Assembly: GCA_964411985.1 (NCBI GenBank)
Contig: CAYPNF010000049.1
Coordinates: forward strand, 1-62,861
Length of the DNA stretch: 62,861 nucleotides
From: CAYPNF01 sp964411985
Lineage (GTDB): Bacteria > Verrucomicrobiota > Verrucomicrobiia > Limisphaerales > J093
Direction: 5' to 3'
Under the pieces are notes generated by a model. It saw nothing but the letters and a program-made list of their open reading frames with translations. It searched no databases and was not told the origin of the DNA. The position numbers and the translations under genes are program-made. Position 1 is the first letter of the stretch. Each line of letters opens with the position of its first letter. Of this stretch, positions 1 to 8,631 are shown piece by piece.

Positions 1-21
1 CTGCGCCTGTGCCAGGACAAC

Positions 22-36
22 CCTGAACTGTTCAGG
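22..36. terminator. Short perfect palindrome just past vapC
   Basis: CCTGAACTGTTCAGG is a perfect palindrome with 7-bp arms, 15 bp downstream of the vapC stop on the minus strand. It could end the vapBC transcript, but no T-tract follows on the minus strand. It could equally belong to whatever lies left of the window. Low confidence. Confidence 0.25.
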
Positions 37-51
37 AGCCTTCGCCGCAGC

Positions 52-477
52 CTACCCTCCGGTATCCGCTGTGTATTTGCCGCCGTAGCCGGGTTGGTAG
101 AGGCGAAGACCTAGCAGTTCGCGCATCACCTCAAAGTGCTGGTCAATCGAATAGACCCGGCACTCCCAGGATAGAGCCAAGGTGCCAATCAAAACATCAC
201 TCCAAGGCAGAGTTTGGCCTCGGTCCCTCAATTGCCAATAACGTTCCTTGGCTAAGTCCCATACCGGCTCCGTCACGGGTTGGTAAGGAATACAAGTAAA
301 CCATGATGACAATCGCTTGCGGTCTTCCGCGCGTGCTCCTCCCAAGACTTCGAGCCGGATGGGGCCGCACCAGGTGGCTTCATATTCTTCCAGCAGCCCC
401 TCCAAAGCAACCTTCACGTCGATCCGCCCAGTGCGGCGAATGGATTCAATCCAGACGGATGAGTCGACCAAAACCAT
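52..477 (-). CDS. vapC: VapC-family PIN-domain toxin ribonuclease
   Basis: A 141-residue PIN-domain protein of normal VapC length. PIN toxins are Mg-dependent endoribonucleases that cut tRNA, rRNA or mRNA. The N-terminus VLVDSSVWIE carries the first catalytic Asp in the usual strand-1 position. Further acidic residues follow at E42 (IRLEVLGG) and in the WSDVLIGTLA segment (D94), where PIN proteins place their metal ligands. The gene starts 4 bp after the stop of the upstream antitoxin gene, so the two are co-transcribed from right to left. Target RNA cannot be read from the sequence. Confidence in family is high, in activity moderate. Confidence 0.9.
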   Translation of the reverse strand: MVLVDSSVWIESIRRTGRIDVKVALEGLLEEYEATWCGPIRLEVLGGARAEDRKRLSSWFTCIPYQPVTEPVWDLAKERYWQLRDRGQTLPWSDVLIGTLALSWECRVYSIDQHFEVMRELLGLRLYQPGYGGKYTADTGG

Positions 478-481
478 GTGA

Positions 482-682
482 TTAGCCCTGCCGCTCTATT
501 TCCTCGTTGGTCATTTCGTAATCGAAAACTCCTTCCCGGAGCATCCGCCCAAACTTCTTCGCCTTCTGCCTGAGGACAAACTCGGTCACGGCTTTGTTCA
601 CAGCTGGACTCATCTTTTTCTCGCCAGTAATCGCTGATAAGTCATCAAGAATGGATTTATCAATGTCTACTGTGATGCGCAT
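482..682 (-). CDS. vapB: VapB-type antitoxin
   Basis: A 66-residue protein beginning MRITVDIDKSILDDL, a short beta-strand followed by a helix typical of ribbon-helix-helix DNA-binding antitoxins. The C-terminal half (KKFGRMLREGVFDYEMTNEE) is the acidic/aromatic tail that in VapB proteins wraps the PIN toxin and blocks its active site. It lies immediately upstream of vapC with a 4-bp gap, the usual antitoxin-first order. It should also repress the operon, and a candidate operator lies at 699-715. Assigned from length, order and fold pattern. Confidence 0.85.
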   Translation of the reverse strand: MRITVDIDKSILDDLSAITGEKKMSPAVNKAVTEFVLRQKAKKFGRMLREGVFDYEMTNEEIERQG

Positions 683-698
683 CAGTAAGGAATATGGA

Positions 699-715
699 CT
701 ATAGTGATGATATAG
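699..715. promoter_or_regulatory. Candidate VapB operator
   Basis: CTATAGTGATGATATAG is an inverted repeat with 5-bp arms (CTATA/TATAG) and a 7-bp spacer, 17 bp upstream of the vapB start in an AT-rich stretch. VapB-type antitoxins usually bind short inverted repeats at their own promoter. The site is inferred from position and symmetry only. Confidence 0.35.
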
Positions 716-880
716 AAAGCTAAAAAAGAATCATATTGCAATGCCTAGGATTCGAAAGTGTTGGCTGGACCCTGGTAAGGTCGTCTGGCAGCTGTTTCGT
801 TTCGCAGGTTATCTCCTTCCGGAAGACCAGACTAAGCCCTGTCGGATCGCGCGACTGTAGAGAAATAACTTCGTAATCAA

Positions 881-911
881 TTGACTTACGGGTTCTCAAA
901 ACCTATATAAT
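881..911 (+). promoter_or_regulatory. Candidate sigma-70 promoter of the GntR operon
   Basis: TTGACT (881-886) is followed 17 bp later by TATATA (904-909), or 19 bp later by TATAAT (906-911). This is the best -35/-10 pair in the 299-bp region between the divergent vapBC and GntR genes. The -10 lies inside the 18-bp palindrome at 904-921, so a bound repressor would exclude polymerase. Confidence 0.5.
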
Positions 912-921
912 CGATTATATA
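904..921. promoter_or_regulatory. 18-bp perfect palindrome, likely GntR operator
   Basis: TATATAATCGATTATATA is a perfect 18-bp palindrome 60 bp upstream of the GntR-family gene and overlapping the candidate -10 box. FCD-type GntR regulators bind such symmetric AT-rich sites as dimers, so autorepression of the whole operon at 982-7918 is the simplest reading. The rest of 683-981 holds no gene that I can support. Confidence 0.55.
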
Positions 922-981
922 TGAAATCCGAATTCTGGGGATGCTCTTATTGAGAATTCAACCTTGAATTAGTTCTTCGCG

Positions 982-1668
982 ATGCCAGCACTTGTGAAAT
1001 CGCTTCGAGAGTTTGTCCGGGACGCTTTGCTCGACCGCATTGCGAAAGGGGAGTTGGTGCCTGGCCAACGCATTATCGAGGCTACATTGGTCAGTGAGTT
1101 TTCCATCAGCGCCACTCCCGTGCGCGAGGCCATCCGCGAGTTGGTCGCGATGGGTGTTCTGGAAGCGCAGAATAACAAGGGCGCCTCCGTCCGGCAGGTG
1201 CGTCTGGATGAGACCATCGAAGCGTTTCAAGTGCGGGCTGCGTTGGAAGCGCTGGCCGCCGTCACCGCTGTACCCCTACTCAAAGGCCGAGGACAGGAAC
1301 TGAGGCGGGTGGCTGGAGCGATTATCGAGTCGGCGCAGCGCAGAGACTTTGCAGCCTTTCAGGAACTCAACCAGCAGTTTCATCGCACCGTTGTCGAAGC
1401 CGCCGGGAATGGCATCTTGCTCAAGACTTGGGACTCACTCTTCTTCCAGGTGCGGACGCGTTTTACGATGGACTACCTGCAAAGCGCGGACCCGGTGGCC
1501 ATAGCCCGCGAACATCTGCCGATTGTGGATGCGTTGGAGAGCGGCGACCCCGACCTCGCAGCGTCGCTGCTGGCTTCGCACTCGAACCAGCTCGTTCAGT
1601 TTCTCAAGCGGGAACAGCCCCTCCGCCATGCGGCCCCTGCTTGCATCCCTGAATTCGCTGCCAAATGA
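982..1668 (+). CDS. GntR-family (FadR/FCD subfamily) transcriptional regulator
   Basis: A 228-residue regulator. Residues about 5-72 form the winged helix-turn-helix, with the hallmark TPVREAIRELVAMGVLE. Residues about 80-215 form the all-helical FCD effector domain, with ELNQQFHRTVVEAAGN and REHLPIVDALESGD carrying the His/Asp positions that bind a metal and usually a carboxylated sugar or sugar-acid ligand. It is the first gene of an operon: its stop overlaps the next gene's ATG (1665-1668). The palindrome at 904-921 is its likely operator. The ligand is probably a breakdown product of the operon's glycan, but this is inference. Confidence 0.92.
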   Translation: MPALVKSLREFVRDALLDRIAKGELVPGQRIIEATLVSEFSISATPVREAIRELVAMGVLEAQNNKGASVRQVRLDETIEAFQVRAALEALAAVTAVPLLKGRGQELRRVAGAIIESAQRRDFAAFQELNQQFHRTVVEAAGNGILLKTWDSLFFQVRTRFTMDYLQSADPVAIAREHLPIVDALESGDPDLAASLLASHSNQLVQFLKREQPLRHAAPACIPEFAAK

Positions 1669-4001
1669 GAAAACGCCTGCCAGTTTGTGTCGTGCTGTTC
1701 GCCGCCCTATCCCTGGCGCTCTTGTCCACGCTGCAGGTGTGTGATGCCGCCTCGCAGCCCGTGAACATCCTCTTTGACACGGACATGGGTGGGGACTGCG
1801 ATGACGTGGGGGCATTGTACATCCTGCATGGGGCGGTCGAGCGTGGCGAAGCAAAGCTACTCGCCACCATGGGGTGCATTTCCGCCGACGCCATCGCCCC
1901 GGCACTGGATGCCATCAATACCTGGTTCGGGCGTCCTGAGATTCCCGTGGGGACACTGAAAGACCCTGGATTCATTGCTGGCCCGCATTATACCAGCGAA
2001 ATCGCCAGGCGATTTCCTCACAAATTTCCCAGCGGAAGGGATTACCCGGACGCCGTATCCCTGTATCGCCAGCTTCTGGCGAAGCAAACGGACGGCAGCG
2101 TGGTGGTGGTGGCGGTCGGGCCGCTGCGTAATCTGGCCAACCTGCTCAAGTCGCGCCCGGATGGAGCAAGTCCATTGGATGGCGTCGCACTCGTCGCGAA
2201 GAAGGTGAAGCGGCTCGACCTCATGGGCGGGAATTACCCCCCGTTTGAGAACACAAAAGACGGGGAGTGGAACTTCAAACAAGATCCCGCGTCCGCCGCG
2301 TTGGTCTGCTCCAACTGGCCGAGTCCCGTGCTTTTTAATGGGGAAGGCGGTTCGACTTGTTCCGGTCGCCACGTTACCTACGAGATGCCGGAACATAACC
2401 CGCTGACCATGGCCTACGCCACTTATGCCGGGGTCGGCTTTGCTGGTGATCGGTTGAGTTGGGACCCCATCTCCTGCCTGGTGACTGTGCGTGGCGCGGC
2501 GCCGTGGTATAGAGTCGTCAGCGGCGGGGTCAACGTCACGGATGGCACCACGGGAATCAATACCTGGAAGGCCGGCGAGGATCGTGGCCACTCCTACCTG
2601 GTATTGCAGTCGCGCAAGCCCGAGGTCGAGAAGGCGTTGGAGGAGATGATGGTGGCCGGCAAGGGACGGCCCACCAACCTGATCTTCAACACCGCCTATT
2701 ATGCCCAGGCAGGCATGTGCCAGATCACCAGCCAGGGTTCAGCGGACACCGACACCGTCGCAATCAGGGCTTTCGACCATGACCACAAGACCGCATGGCA
2801 AGACAAAGCCGCGTCGAGTTGGATCCAGTGTCAGTATGCTGATGGTCGGAAATACCTGGTTACCTCGTATGCGGTCGTCTGCCGGGAAAAACAACGGTTG
2901 CCGCGCACACTGGAATTGTCGGGTTCCAACGATGGCGGGGTCAGTTGGACACGATTGGATACCCAAGAGGCTCCCAGATTCACCGAGCAGTCGCCACGCT
3001 GCGAGTTCAACATTGTCCAGCCGGTCAAGTGGAACCTCTACCGGCTTAGCGTGACTGCGGCCGAGGAGAGCGAGGGTGTCCAGATCTCCACGATCGAACT
3101 CAATGAGATGATCCAATGCCGGCCCAATGTCGCGGTTGATGCCGTGACGCTTGACCAGCGGACTCTCGCCCTTGCCGTCCACAGCCGGGCCACCCTCAGC
3201 GCGTGCCTTTCGCCCAGGGATACATATGAGCGCACGGTCGCCTGGGTGAGCAGCGATCCAGCCGTGGCGGAAGTGCGGCACATCGGCGAGCAGAATGCCA
3301 TCGTGGTCGGCAAGAAACCTGGCACCTGCACGGTGACAGCGACCATCGACAGTGTGAAACAGGCCTGCACGGTGACCGTGGCTCCTTCGACGTTGCCAGT
3401 CGACTGGCGCTACGATGAACTCAGCGCGCCGCCTATCCCCGGTTCGGTCGTCGTGGTCGACGGAAAGTTTGCCCTCACCGGCTGCGGCCATGCGATGAGT
3501 TCTTGGTGGGAGCGGGTCAGGGACCAGGGGGCCTTCGTAAGCCAGCCCGTGTCCGGCGAGGTTGCGATCTCCGCCCGTCTGACCCGTCTGGCCCCAAACG
3601 TGGGCGGCCCCAACGCCTATCAATGGGACAACCGTCCAGCTACCACCGCCGGGCTGATGATCCGGGAATCGCTGACCGAGAAATGTGGCCGCTATCTCTT
3701 GGTCCAAGTGGAGGCTTCAGGAAATCTTGTCTGCCGATGGCGGGACAAGACTGGCGATCAGGACGACAACCAAAAGAAGGAACTCGGCAAGATGACGTTG
3801 CCGATCCATCTCAGACTGGTCCAGACCAGCGGCAAGATTGAGGTGTTTGCTTCGGCGGATGGCCAGAACTGGGGCGAACCGCGGATGTCCCATACCGCCA
3901 CCTTCCGTGAGGAGAGCCGAATCGGCTTCTTCGTCTGCTCCGGCAACACCTTTGCCTCAACCACAGCCGTGTTTGATTCTGTCGCGGTGAACAACTTATA
4001 A
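1665..4001 (+). CDS. Secreted nucleoside-hydrolase-like protein fused to carbohydrate-binding-type domains
   Basis: A 778-residue protein. A signal peptide (about residues 1-29) precedes an inosine-uridine-preferring nucleoside hydrolase domain (about 33-330) whose Ca-binding signature is DTDMGGDCDD (38-47). Next come a discoidin/F5-8C-like domain (about 340-480), a Big2-like Ig domain (about 490-575, ending GTCTVTATIDSV) and a C-terminal concanavalin-like domain (about 580-775). Ordinary family members are about 310 residues and cytoplasmic, so secretion plus three adhesive domains is unusual. Many such verrucomicrobial proteins may hydrolyse other N- or O-ribosides or glycosides. The gene overlaps the GntR gene by 4 bp, so it is translationally coupled. 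Confidence 0.85.
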   Translation: MRKRLPVCVVLFAALSLALLSTLQVCDAASQPVNILFDTDMGGDCDDVGALYILHGAVERGEAKLLATMGCISADAIAPALDAINTWFGRPEIPVGTLKDPGFIAGPHYTSEIARRFPHKFPSGRDYPDAVSLYRQLLAKQTDGSVVVVAVGPLRNLANLLKSRPDGASPLDGVALVAKKVKRLDLMGGNYPPFENTKDGEWNFKQDPASAALVCSNWPSPVLFNGEGGSTCSGRHVTYEMPEHNPLTMAYATYAGVGFAGDRLSWDPISCLVTVRGAAPWYRVVSGGVNVTDGTTGINTWKAGEDRGHSYLVLQSRKPEVEKALEEMMVAGKGRPTNLIFNTAYYAQAGMCQITSQGSADTDTVAIRAFDHDHKTAWQDKAASSWIQCQYADGRKYLVTSYAVVCREKQRLPRTLELSGSNDGGVSWTRLDTQEAPRFTEQSPRCEFNIVQPVKWNLYRLSVTAAEESEGVQISTIELNEMIQCRPNVAVDAVTLDQRTLALAVHSRATLSACLSPRDTYERTVAWVSSDPAVAEVRHIGEQNAIVVGKKPGTCTVTATIDSVKQACTVTVAPSTLPVDWRYDELSAPPIPGSVVVVDGKFALTGCGHAMSSWWERVRDQGAFVSQPVSGEVAISARLTRLAPNVGGPNAYQWDNRPATTAGLMIRESLTEKCGRYLLVQVEASGNLVCRWRDKTGDQDDNQKKELGKMTLPIHLRLVQTSGKIEVFASADGQNWGEPRMSHTATFREESRIGFFVCSGNTFASTTAVFDSVAVNNL

Positions 4002-4008
4002 CCAACCC

Positions 4009-5028
4009 ATGAAAACCCAATCTCTGTCTCGATGCTTGAGGGTCGCACTGGTCGTGTGTCTCGTCTTTGTTGGAACCGCGTCTTTGCTGGCACTCGATGC
4101 ATTCCAGCAAAATGCCCGACTGGGCCGTGGCGTGAATCTCCTGGGCTGGGATGCCGTGTGGCAGGACCGGGCGAAGGGACAAGTCAAGGACGTCCACTTC
4201 AAGCTCATCCGGGAGGCTGGCTTCCAGCATGTGCGAATCAACCTACACCCTTTGCGCGATGGTAAGCCTGATGCCAACGGTCGACTGCGCGAGGAGTTCT
4301 TCCAGACCATGGATTGGGCGGTGGATCAGGCCCTCAGCAACCAGTTGCTCGTGATTCTCGATTTTCACGATGACCTGGCGATTTCCCCCGATCCAGCGGG
4401 TAAGAGGAAGGAGTTCCTCGACGCCTGGGCGGCCCTGGCTGAGCACAGCAAGGCCAGACCAGACACCGTCCTCTTTGAAATTCTCAACGAGCCTGCGCCT
4501 AAGTTCACCCACGAGTCTTGGGATGAATACTGGCGTGCTGCGCTGGCCATCATCCGCAAATCCAATCCCGAACGCACTGTCATCCTCGGCCCGGCCCAAT
4601 GGAGCGGCGTGGGGGAACTAGACCATCTCAAGCTACCCACCGATGACCGAAACATCATCGCCACAGTGCATTACTATAATCCGTTTCCTTTCACCCACCA
4701 GGGGACGCCTTGGACGGGACAAAAGGACAAGACCGGCGTGACGTGGGTAGGGACCGATTCCGAAATGAAGGCTATCGAAGGAGATTTTGCGAAAGTGATC
4801 GAGTGGTCGAAGCAGAATGGACGCCCGATTTATATTGGCGAGTTTGGGACCTACGAAAAGGCGGACATGGCTTCGCGGACTGCATGGACGGCCCACGTCG
4901 CCCGCCAGTTCGAAAAGCAAGGTTGGAGCTGGGGGTTCTGGCAGTTTGCTGACAATTTCGCCGTGTTTGACATGGGAAACCAGAAGTGGGTGGAACCGAT
5001 CCGCGACGCCTTGATTCCAAGGAAATGA
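4009..5028 (+). CDS. Secreted glycoside hydrolase family 5 (endoglucanase/mannanase-like)
   Basis: A 339-residue protein with a signal peptide (residues 1-29, ending SLLALDA). The TIM barrel has the GH5 signatures: acid/base Glu161 in EILNEPAP and nucleophile Glu278 in IYIGEFGTYEK. LGRGVNLLGWD near the N-terminus and VHYYNPFPFTHQG before the nucleophile are also typical. GH5 enzymes cleave beta-1,4 glucans, mannans or related polymers with retention, and the exact substrate cannot be told here. It starts 8 bp after the previous stop and its own stop overlaps the next possible ATG, so it is operonic. No binding module is attached. Confidence 0.92.
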   Translation: MKTQSLSRCLRVALVVCLVFVGTASLLALDAFQQNARLGRGVNLLGWDAVWQDRAKGQVKDVHFKLIREAGFQHVRINLHPLRDGKPDANGRLREEFFQTMDWAVDQALSNQLLVILDFHDDLAISPDPAGKRKEFLDAWAALAEHSKARPDTVLFEILNEPAPKFTHESWDEYWRAALAIIRKSNPERTVILGPAQWSGVGELDHLKLPTDDRNIIATVHYYNPFPFTHQGTPWTGQKDKTGVTWVGTDSEMKAIEGDFAKVIEWSKQNGRPIYIGEFGTYEKADMASRTAWTAHVARQFEKQGWSWGFWQFADNFAVFDMGNQKWVEPIRDALIPRK

Positions 5029-5033
5029 ACCCT

Positions 5034-6590
5034 ATGAAGCTCAGAGTACCCCTGTCCCTGCTGTTGCCTGCCTGCCTGACCCTGTCAGCCGTCATCACTC
5101 TCGCCCAAAGGCCGCTCCCCGCGCTGACCGAGGACGACGTGGCCCACTTAAAGCAGAGCCTTCCGGCAAAAGCCACAGCCAAGCCCGCCTCCCCGCGCCG
5201 CCTGCTCATTTACAACTTCACCCGCGGCGTTTACCACGACGAAGCCATCGCGTGGGCCACGCGGGCGCTGGAGTTGATGGGGAAGAAGACCGGCGCCTTT
5301 ACCACCACCACGGGTGTGGATGCCGGCGTCTTTACCCCGGAGCGGTTGCGCGAGTTCGACGCCGTGGTGATGAACAACACCATGCTCAATGTCTTCGGCC
5401 CACCGGAGCTTGAAGAGCCTCGGATGCGCGCGCTGGTTGAGTTCGTGCGCGGCGGCAAAGGAATCGTCGGCATCCACAGTGCTAGCGTCTGGGAGAAGGA
5501 TCCGACCCATGCGGCCGACGGGGAATTCCGCCAACTCATCGGCGGACGGTTCCGCAACCATCCGTGGGAGTCGGAGCCCGCGAGCATTCGCATCGAGGAC
5601 CCGGCGCATCCGCTCAATGCCGCCTGGGGTGGCAAGGCGGCCCTGCCGCTGCCCTGGCTGGATGAACTGTTCCAATTCGACCCGCCGTATTCGCGCGAGA
5701 AGGTGCGCGTGCTGGTCAGCCTCGACCTCAGCGAGACGACGGATAAAGGACAGCGCCTGGACAAGGACTATCCGCTCGCGTGGATCCAGACCTGCGGCAA
5801 GGGACGCAGCTTTTACTCGGCCCTCGGTCACAACCGGAATGCCTTCCGCAATCCCACTTTTCTGCAGTTCTTGCAGGACGGAGTGCAATTCGCGCTCGGC
5901 GATGTGCCCGCCGACACCTCGCCGGTACCGCAGCCTAAAACCGATTTCGAAAAGGGCTTCGTTTCCATTTTCAACGGCAGTGATCTCACCGGCTGGCGCG
6001 GCGACACGAACTATTGGTCCGTGCACGAGGGTTGCATCACCGGCATCACCCCCCAGGGCGGCATCAAGGAGAACAACTTCCTGATTTGGACCAACGGCGA
6101 ACCGGCGGAGTTTGACCTCAAGTGCTCCTACAAGCTGCAGGGAGGAAACTCGGGAATCTATTTCCACGCCAAGGAACGCGCGCCTGGCAGCAAGGCCGAG
6201 GCGCTCGTCGGTGTCCAGGCCGACATGTCCGCTGACCACGTCTGGACCGGGGTGGTGATGGAATACCTGCTCCGCGAGAAACTCGCCGAGCGCGGCCGAA
6301 AAGTCCTCTATACCGAGAAAGGCGAACGCAAAGACGCCGGCTCCGTGGGCGATCCAAAGGAACTGCTTAAGGCCGTGCGCGACAATGATTGGAACGACTA
6401 TCACGTCATCGTGCGCAGCAACCTGATCGTGCTCCGCATCAACGATGTCGTGATGAGCGAAGTCCGCGATCACGACCCGCGCCGCGCCCTCTCCGGGTTG
6501 CTGGCGCTGCAGGTCCATACCGGCCCCCCGATGAAGGTGCAGTTTAAGAACCTTCGTATGCGAAACAGCCAAGTCCCCCAAGCTCCATGA
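5034..6590 (+). CDS. Secreted ThuA-like / DUF1080 (3-keto-disaccharide hydrolase) fusion
   Basis: About 518 residues from the start at 5034, chosen because AAGGA sits 10 bp upstream and a clean signal peptide (MKLRVPLSLLLPACLTLS) follows. The ATG at 5025, which forms ATGA with the GH5 stop, is the alternative. After the signal comes a ThuA/GATase1-like domain (about 60-300; RGGKGIVGIHSAS is the family's strand-turn). A DUF1080 domain follows (about 310-515; FNGSDLTGWRG, GNSGIYFHAK). ThuA and DUF1080 proteins are tied to processing of 3-keto-glycosides, which fits the adjacent oxidoreductase. DUF1080 acts as a 3-keto-disaccharide hydrolase in characterised relatives; activity here is inferred. 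Confidence 0.9.
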   Translation: MKLRVPLSLLLPACLTLSAVITLAQRPLPALTEDDVAHLKQSLPAKATAKPASPRRLLIYNFTRGVYHDEAIAWATRALELMGKKTGAFTTTTGVDAGVFTPERLREFDAVVMNNTMLNVFGPPELEEPRMRALVEFVRGGKGIVGIHSASVWEKDPTHAADGEFRQLIGGRFRNHPWESEPASIRIEDPAHPLNAAWGGKAALPLPWLDELFQFDPPYSREKVRVLVSLDLSETTDKGQRLDKDYPLAWIQTCGKGRSFYSALGHNRNAFRNPTFLQFLQDGVQFALGDVPADTSPVPQPKTDFEKGFVSIFNGSDLTGWRGDTNYWSVHEGCITGITPQGGIKENNFLIWTNGEPAEFDLKCSYKLQGGNSGIYFHAKERAPGSKAEALVGVQADMSADHVWTGVVMEYLLREKLAERGRKVLYTEKGERKDAGSVGDPKELLKAVRDNDWNDYHVIVRSNLIVLRINDVVMSEVRDHDPRRALSGLLALQVHTGPPMKVQFKNLRMRNSQVPQAP

Positions 6591-7918
6591 ACAACTCCAC
6601 CCACCTATCCCGCCGCCAATTCTTGTCCACCGCCGCCGGTGCCACGGGCCTGATGGTCATTCCCAACATCCTGCCGTCCTCCGTATTCGGCGCTGACAAT
6701 CAGCCAGCCCCGAGCAACAAGATCACCGTCGGCTGCATCGGCGTTGGCGGCATGGGTACGGAGAACATGAAGTCGTTTCTCGGCCACCCTGACTGCCGGG
6801 TCGTGGCCGTCTGCGATGTGAGCGACAGCAAACGGATGAAGGCCAAAGAACGCGTGGACACCCAGTATGGCGATCAAGGTTGCGCGATGATTGCCGACTG
6901 GCGCGAGTTGATTGCGCGCAAGGGTATCGATGCGGTCATGATTGCCACGCAAGACCATTGGCATTCCTTGATTGCCGTGGCCGCCGCCAAGGCCGGCAAG
7001 GACATGTATTGCGAGAAACCGATGGGAGTCTCCCTGGATGACGGCCAGGCCATCCGCGACGCCGTCCGCAAGCACCAGCGTGTCTTCCAGGCCGGCACCT
7101 GGCAGCGTTCGGCCCGCGATTTCCGTTTCACCTGCGAACTGGCCCGCAACGGCTACTTCGGCAAGCTTCATACCGTGGAGGTGGCCACCGACGGTACCAA
7201 GTACACGGCAGGCTACAAAGGCCCCCGCAGTCCTCAGCCCACGCCCTCCGTACCTGCAGGCTTCGATTGGGAGATGTGGCAAGGCCCCGCCCAACGGCAC
7301 CCCTATCATCCGGCGCGGACCAGCGGTGACTGGTTCATGATCCGGGACTACAGCGTGGGCTGGACCTGCAACTGGGGTGTCCATCACCTCGACATCGCCC
7401 TGTGGGGCTGCCCGGAACTGGGCACGGAACCCTTTGAGATCGAAAGCCGGGTGACCTGGCGTAACGAGGGTTTCACCGACACCGTGAATGAATGGGACGC
7501 GACCTACCGCTACGCCAACGGCCTGAAACTGATCTTCAAGGACCAGAAGAAGATGCCCACCGGCTGCCGGTTCATCGGGGACAAGGGTTGGTTGCGGGTG
7601 GATCGCCAGTGGGAGAATCACCCCGGCTTGGTTGCCTCGGAAGAGTCCCTCCTGGAAATTAAGCTCCGTCCAGAGGACCTGCGCCTCTACAAGTCCCAGA
7701 ACCACGTCGGAAATTTTCTGGAGTGCGTTCGTTCCCGCAAAGACCCGGTCTCCGACGTGGAGGTCACCCACAAGGCATCCTACCTCGGTTTGCTAACAGA
7801 GATCTCCGGACGGCTGGAGCAGAAGCTGAAGTGGGATCCCAAGATCGAGCAGTTCATCGGCAACGACGAAGCCAACCGCCTGCTGCACCGGACGATGCAT
7901 AATGGGTGGACACTGTAG
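6587..7918 (+). CDS. Tat-exported Gfo/Idh/MocA-family oxidoreductase
   Basis: A 443-residue protein with a twin-arginine signal (SRRQFLSTAAG, residues 8-18), so it is likely folded with its NAD(P) cofactor before export. The Rossmann motif GCIGVGGMGTEN lies near residue 45. The family's catalytic EKP motif is present as CEKPMGVSLDDG, and GVHHLDIALW supplies the second His/Asp cluster. Such enzymes oxidise or reduce sugar hydroxyls, often at C3. It overlaps the ThuA-DUF1080 gene by 4 bp (ATGA at 6587-6590), supporting sequential C3 oxidation and cleavage of a glycoside. It is the last gene of the operon. Confidence 0.92.
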   Translation: MNNSTHLSRRQFLSTAAGATGLMVIPNILPSSVFGADNQPAPSNKITVGCIGVGGMGTENMKSFLGHPDCRVVAVCDVSDSKRMKAKERVDTQYGDQGCAMIADWRELIARKGIDAVMIATQDHWHSLIAVAAAKAGKDMYCEKPMGVSLDDGQAIRDAVRKHQRVFQAGTWQRSARDFRFTCELARNGYFGKLHTVEVATDGTKYTAGYKGPRSPQPTPSVPAGFDWEMWQGPAQRHPYHPARTSGDWFMIRDYSVGWTCNWGVHHLDIALWGCPELGTEPFEIESRVTWRNEGFTDTVNEWDATYRYANGLKLIFKDQKKMPTGCRFIGDKGWLRVDRQWENHPGLVASEESLLEIKLRPEDLRLYKSQNHVGNFLECVRSRKDPVSDVEVTHKASYLGLLTEISGRLEQKLKWDPKIEQFIGNDEANRLLHRTMHNGWTL

Positions 7919-8069
7919 GCAGATTGGCTCGGGAAAGGCGCACGGCGAGAGGCGTATCGTGGGTCTGGGGAAGAAGGCGGGCCGGGACTCATGAGCGACC
8001 CACCACAAAATGTCAGTTGACGTTGTATCGGTAATTCTGTAATTTCTGTTCAGACGGAAAATCGCCGAT

Positions 8070-8603
8070 ATGACATCGATTAGCCCAGTCCAACAGAAGT
8101 TCATCCTCCATTGGGGTGAGATGGGCACGCGTTGGGGCATCAACCGCACGGTGGCGCAGATTCATGCCCTGCTCTTCATTTCTCAGAAGCCGCTGAATGC
8201 CGAGGACATCTCTCAGGCCCTCGGCGTCGCGCGCTCGAATGTGAGCAACAGTCTCAAGGAACTCCAAGGCTGGGGCATCGTGAAGCGGGTGCACGTCATG
8301 GGCGATTCGCGCGATCACTTCGAGAGCATGAAGGACGTCTGGGAGATGTTCCGCGTCGTATTGGATGAGCGCAAAAAGCGCGAGATTGACCCCACCGAAC
8401 GCGTGCTGCGCGAATGCATCGCCCAAGCCGAGAAGGACCAGGAAACCGACGAATACACCAAGCAAAAGCTGCGTGAACTCTCTGAGTTTTTCGATACTAC
8501 GACCGCTTGGTACAGCCAGATCCGTCAGTGGCCCACCGGTGCGCTGACCAAGTTCGTCAAAGCAGGTGACAAGATCCGCAAGCTACTGGGCGTCGGCGGT
8601 TGA
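8070..8603 (+). CDS. GbsR/MarR-family transcriptional regulator
   Basis: A 177-residue protein with an N-terminal winged helix. The recognition region DISQALGVARSNVSNSLKEL and the wing GIVKRVHVMGDSRDHFES match the GbsR branch of MarR regulators, which includes choline and osmoprotectant sensors. The C-terminal half is helical and charged and probably dimerises. It begins about 150 bp after the preceding operon and is followed 28 bp later by a DCC-family gene that it may be co-transcribed with. The effector is unknown. Confidence 0.85.
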   Translation: MTSISPVQQKFILHWGEMGTRWGINRTVAQIHALLFISQKPLNAEDISQALGVARSNVSNSLKELQGWGIVKRVHVMGDSRDHFESMKDVWEMFRVVLDERKKREIDPTERVLRECIAQAEKDQETDEYTKQKLRELSEFFDTTTAWYSQIRQWPTGALTKFVKAGDKIRKLLGVGG

Positions 8604-8631
8604 CCGCCCCCTTTTTTGGGAGTGCATTTCC

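Noticed and set aside
1..108. 3' end of a plus-strand gene entering from the left
   Set aside because: The frame LRLCQDNPELFRSLRRSL looks protein-like but overlaps the 3' end of vapC and is too short to support.
5148..6581. Long minus-strand frame of 477 codons
   Set aside because: It is antisense to the ThuA-DUF1080 gene and matches no family; a GC-rich codon shadow.
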